From NCBI RefSeq assembly GCF_014493765.1, contig NZ_JACTVJ010000006.1, positions 434,001 through 498,000 of the forward strand: DNA of 64,000 nucleotides, in the 5' to 3' direction. Below, piece by piece: positions 61,462 to 64,000 of the stretch. Source of the stretch: Streptomyces polyasparticus. Its GTDB lineage: Bacteria; Actinomycetota; Actinomycetes; Streptomycetales; Streptomycetaceae. The notes under the pieces are model-generated. The model did no database searches. It saw nothing but the letters and a program-made list of their open reading frames with translations, and had not been told where the DNA came from. Made by a program: the position numbers and the translations under genes. Positions within the stretch are counted from its first letter, which is position 1. The number at the start of each line of letters is the position of its first letter.

Positions 61462-62517
61462 CTACAGCCGGTCGACGAGGGCCTGCGTGAATTCCGCGGT
61501 CGTCGCCTTTCCGCCCAGGTCGGGCGTGCGCAGCGAGGTCTGAGCGAAGACGGCGGCGATCGCCGCCACAATCTGCTCGCCGACCTCGGGATGCCCGAGA
61601 TGGTCGAGCATCAGGGCGGCCGACCAGATCGCCCCCACGGGGTTGGCGATCCCACGCCCCGCGATGTCCGGCGCCGAGCCGTGCACCGGCTCGAACATCG
61701 ACGGGAACTCCCGCTCCGGATTGAGGTTCGCGGAGGGCGCGATGCCGATCGACCCGGTCACCGCCGCGGTGAGGTCGCTGAGGATGTCACCGAACAGGTT
61801 GGACGCCACGATCACGTCGAACCGCCCGGGCTGGAGGACCACCTTCGCGCAGAGCGCGTCGATGTGCTCCTGGTCCCAGCGCACCCCGCCGTGCGCGGCG
61901 GCCCGTTCGGCCACCACCTCGTCCCAGAACGGCATCGTGTGCACGATGCCGTTCGACTTCGTCGCCGAAGTCACGTAATTCCGGCGCCTCTTGGCGATCT
62001 CGAAGGCCGCGTCGACGACCCGGCTCACCCCGGTCCGTGTGAACACCGCCTCCTGTATCGCCGCCTCCTGCGGGAAGCCCCGATGGATACGGCCGCCGAT
62101 CTCGCTGTACTCGCCCTCGGTGTTCTCCCGCACGACCACCAGATCGACGCCCTCGGCGGTCTCCCGCAGCGGCGAGCGGACACCCTCGAAGAGGCGGACC
62201 GGCCGGAGATTCACGTACTGCTGAAAGGCGCGGCGGACCGGAATCAGCAGGCCCCACAGGGAGATGTGGTCGGGCACGCCGGGTGCGCCGACCGCGCCGA
62301 GGAACACGGCGTCGAAGTCCCTGAGCCGGTCGATCCCGTCGGCCGGCATCATCGCTCCCTCGCGCTTGTACCGCTCGCAGGACCAGTCGAGGGACACGTA
62401 CTGGAGGGCGATGCCGTGGGCGGCGGTCACGGCGTCGAGGACGCGCAGTGCGGCGGTGGTGACTTCCCGGCCGATTCCGTCCCCCGGCACGACGGCGATC
62501 CTGTGCGGACTGGACAT
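61462..62517 (-). CDS. Tartrate/isopropylmalate-type dehydrogenase (TtuC-like)
   Basis: NAD-dependent beta-decarboxylating dehydrogenase of 351 residues. HRIAVVPGDGIGREVTTAAL at the start, the substrate loop VRENTEGEYSEIGG, and SNLFGDILSDLTAAVTGSIG then FEPVHGSAPDIAG are the family signatures. The VRENTEGEYSE pattern and length match tartrate dehydrogenase/decarboxylase better than LeuB. ATG follows AAAGGAG. It diverges from a DASS-type carboxylate transporter, which supports a di- or hydroxycarboxylic acid such as tartrate or malate as substrate. Confidence 0.88.
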   Translation of the reverse strand: MSSPHRIAVVPGDGIGREVTTAALRVLDAVTAAHGIALQYVSLDWSCERYKREGAMMPADGIDRLRDFDAVFLGAVGAPGVPDHISLWGLLIPVRRAFQQYVNLRPVRLFEGVRSPLRETAEGVDLVVVRENTEGEYSEIGGRIHRGFPQEAAIQEAVFTRTGVSRVVDAAFEIAKRRRNYVTSATKSNGIVHTMPFWDEVVAERAAAHGGVRWDQEHIDALCAKVVLQPGRFDVIVASNLFGDILSDLTAAVTGSIGIAPSANLNPEREFPSMFEPVHGSAPDIAGRGIANPVGAIWSAALMLDHLGHPEVGEQIVAAIAAVFAQTSLRTPDLGGKATTAEFTQALVDRL

Positions 62518-62554
62518 GCGGCTCTCCTTTGCAAGGCGGGCAGAGGCTGTCACA

Positions 62555-62584
62555 TTGACGAGTGCACGACGTACTCGGTGTACA
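62555..62584 (+). promoter_or_regulatory. Candidate promoter of the DASS transporter with inverted repeat
   Basis: TTGACG (62555-62560), 18 bases, TGTACA (62579-62584). Between them CGAGT (62559-62563) and ACTCG (62573-62577) form an inverted repeat that could be an operator for both divergent genes. The -10 match is weak. Confidence 0.45.
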
Positions 62585-62635
62585 ACCGCTCGGCCTACCC
62601 ACGCCCGCCGAAGCCACGCCACCCTGGAGGCCGCC

Positions 62636-64000
62636 GTGGCCACTGAACCGCCGCCGGACGCCACCGCACCCGGATCGGAACCCGGCACCACGCGCACCGA
62701 CGTCGAGGCCGCCCTGCTCGGCCACGCCACCTACCGCAGTCTCGGGGAACAGAAGTTGTCCCCGCAGGAGGAACGGTTCGAGCGCGGCCGCCGCACCACC
62801 GGATTCTGGCTCGCCCCGCTGGTCAGCGCCGTCTTCCTGCTGCTGCCCCTGGACATGGGCGCAGCTCAGCACACCCTCGCCGGGATCCTGCTCGGTGTGA
62901 TCGTCCTGTGGGTCACCGAACCCGTGCCGATCCCTGTTGGCGGCCTGATCGGCGTCGGCGCGATCGTGCTCTTCGGGGTCGTGCCGGCGGCGGACGCGCT
63001 CGCACCCTTCGGATCCTCGACGATCTTCACGTTCATCGGCGCGTTCATCCTCGCCCAGGCGATGCTCAAGCACGGCCTCGCCCGCCGCTTCGCCTTCCGC
63101 ATCCTGTCGCTGCCCGGCGTCGGCAGCTCGACTTTCCGTCTGATCGCCGCCTTCGGCCTGATCACCTGCCTGCTCTCGGCCTTCGTGTCCAACACGGCCA
63201 CGGTCGCGATGCTGCTGCCCACCGCGCTCGGACTGCTCACCGTCATCGCCAAGATGCTCCAGGACCGCGGCCTGGTAGCCGAGGACTTCGACCCCACACG
63301 CCTGCGCGTGGGCGCGGCCCTTGTCCTGATGCTCGCCTACGGGGCGAGCGTCGGCGGCCTGCTCACGCCCGTCGGTTCCCCGCCCAACCTCATCGGGCGC
63401 GACCTGATGGAGAAGGCCACCGGCGAAAAGATCTCCTTCGCCCAGTGGATGGCCACCGCCCTGCCCCTCTGCGCGGTCATGTTCATCATCCTGATGACCG
63501 TCCTGCTGCTCCTGAACAAGCCGGAGATCCGCCGGATCGAAGGGATCGAGGCGTACGTGGCCGAGCGCCGCGCCGAACTGGGATCCCTGTCCCGCGCCGA
63601 GAAGAACACCCTGATCGCCTTCGGTACGACGGTGACGCTGTGGATCTTCCCGGGGGTGGTCGCCCTGATCGCGGGCACCGACTCCTCCGTGTACGAGACC
63701 GTCAGCGGCCGCCTGAACGAAGGCGTCGTCGCCGTGCTCGGCGCCTCGCTCCTGTTCGTCCTGCCCACCCACTGGGGCCGCCGGGAGACCACCCTCAACT
63801 GGTCGGACGCCGCCCGCATCGACTGGGGCACCATCCTGCTCTTCGGCTGCGGGATCATCTTCGGCGCGCTCCTGGAGTCCACCGGCCTCGCCAAGACGAT
63901 CGGCGACTCGGCCTCCGACGCCCTCGGCCTGTCCAGCCTCTTCGCGATCACGGCCTTCGCGGTCGTCCTCGCCATCCTGGTGTCGGAGACCACCAGCAAC
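62636..64000 (+). CDS. DASS (SLC13) family carboxylate transporter, 5' part
   Basis: Sodium-coupled di/tricarboxylate or sulfate carrier, cut by the window end after 455 codons. GTG start with GGAGG seven bases before it. After a 65-residue hydrophilic start, spans begin at TGFWLAPLVSAVFLLLPLDM. The first substrate/sodium motif is FVSNTATVAML, followed by the GLLTPVGSPPNLIG loop, and the second motif begins at SETTSN at the cut. About one or two helices should lie beyond. The divergent TtuC-like dehydrogenase suggests a hydroxydicarboxylate as cargo. Confidence 0.9.
   Translation, partial: MATEPPPDATAPGSEPGTTRTDVEAALLGHATYRSLGEQKLSPQEERFERGRRTTGFWLAPLVSAVFLLLPLDMGAAQHTLAGILLGVIVLWVTEPVPIPVGGLIGVGAIVLFGVVPAADALAPFGSSTIFTFIGAFILAQAMLKHGLARRFAFRILSLPGVGSSTFRLIAAFGLITCLLSAFVSNTATVAMLLPTALGLLTVIAKMLQDRGLVAEDFDPTRLRVGAALVLMLAYGASVGGLLTPVGSPPNLIGRDLMEKATGEKISFAQWMATALPLCAVMFIILMTVLLLLNKPEIRRIEGIEAYVAERRAELGSLSRAEKNTLIAFGTTVTLWIFPGVVALIAGTDSSVYETVSGRLNEGVVAVLGASLLFVLPTHWGRRETTLNWSDAARIDWGTILLFGCGIIFGALLESTGLAKTIGDSASDALGLSSLFAITAFAVVLAILVSETTSN

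Overview
The window is high-GC DNA with strong third-position G/C bias, frequent GTG starts, GGAGG-type ribosome binding sites and gene families typical of Streptomyces: a hopanoid cluster of the S. coelicolor type, a cvn conservon, DUF4331 proteins, a LysM-M23 hydrolase and SIMPL, SGNH and STAS proteins. It reads as chromosome of a Streptomyces or close relative. I see no intact insertion sequence, phage, plasmid origin or CRISPR array.

Layout. 0-10.04 kb: the downstream half of a hopanoid operon on the + strand (polyprenyl synthase end, squalene-hopene cyclase, HpnG, HpnH, IspG, Dxs, class III aminotransferase), followed by a cupin-XRE regulator and a 50-residue membrane protein. The operon carries its own copies of two MEP-pathway enzymes, so precursor supply, cyclisation and side-chain modification sit together. 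10.2-13.3 kb: a tyrosine phosphatase divergent from a GH36 alpha-galactosidase. 13.5-14.7 kb: a c-di-AMP (ydaO-type) riboswitch in front of a LysM-M23 cell-wall hydrolase. 14.9-20.4 kb: SGNH hydrolase, STAS protein, SIMPL protein, an amino-acid dehydrogenase with a TetR regulator behind it and a TetR-like palindrome in front of it, a Cys-rich pentapeptide-repeat protein and a small membrane protein. 20.8-23.2 kb: a metallo-beta-lactamase-fold hydrolase, then a small patch of minisatellite DNA and two short hypothetical genes.

23.2-31.6 kb: a galactan-use locus. A secreted GH53 endo-galactanase cuts galactan, a lipoprotein-dependent ABC importer takes up oligosaccharides, a GH42 beta-galactosidase hydrolyses them, and a LacI regulator ends the importer operon. 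A lac-like operator overlaps the promoter of the importer operon. 31.7-34.3 kb: a DUF1801 protein and a GH94-like protein. 34.7-38.6 kb: a conservon (cvnA-D) with a fifth, GAF-domain gene. 38.7-40.0 kb: an acyl-CoA dehydrogenase with a long, structured upstream region.

41.2-50.1 kb: an enolase-superfamily enzyme divergent from an SsuABC/NMT1-type ABC importer, and a two-gene operon with a giant ThuA / PQQ-sugar-dehydrogenase / PKD / carbohydrate-binding secreted protein and a Tat-exported sugar isomerase. The same GAAAGCGCTTTC palindrome lies in front of both units, which suggests one LacI-family regulon. 50.4-52.2 kb: an alpha/beta hydrolase and a secreted unknown. 52.4-58.6 kb: two tandem DUF4331 secreted proteins, a NicO-type metal permease with a long histidine tract and a TPR protein, all on one strand; this is the best candidate for an undescribed system here. 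58.7-64 kb: an MmcQ/YjbR protein, tRNA-Pro(GGG) with terminator, an ABC exporter half-transporter, and a tartrate/isopropylmalate-type dehydrogenase divergent from a DASS (SLC13) carboxylate transporter that runs off the window.
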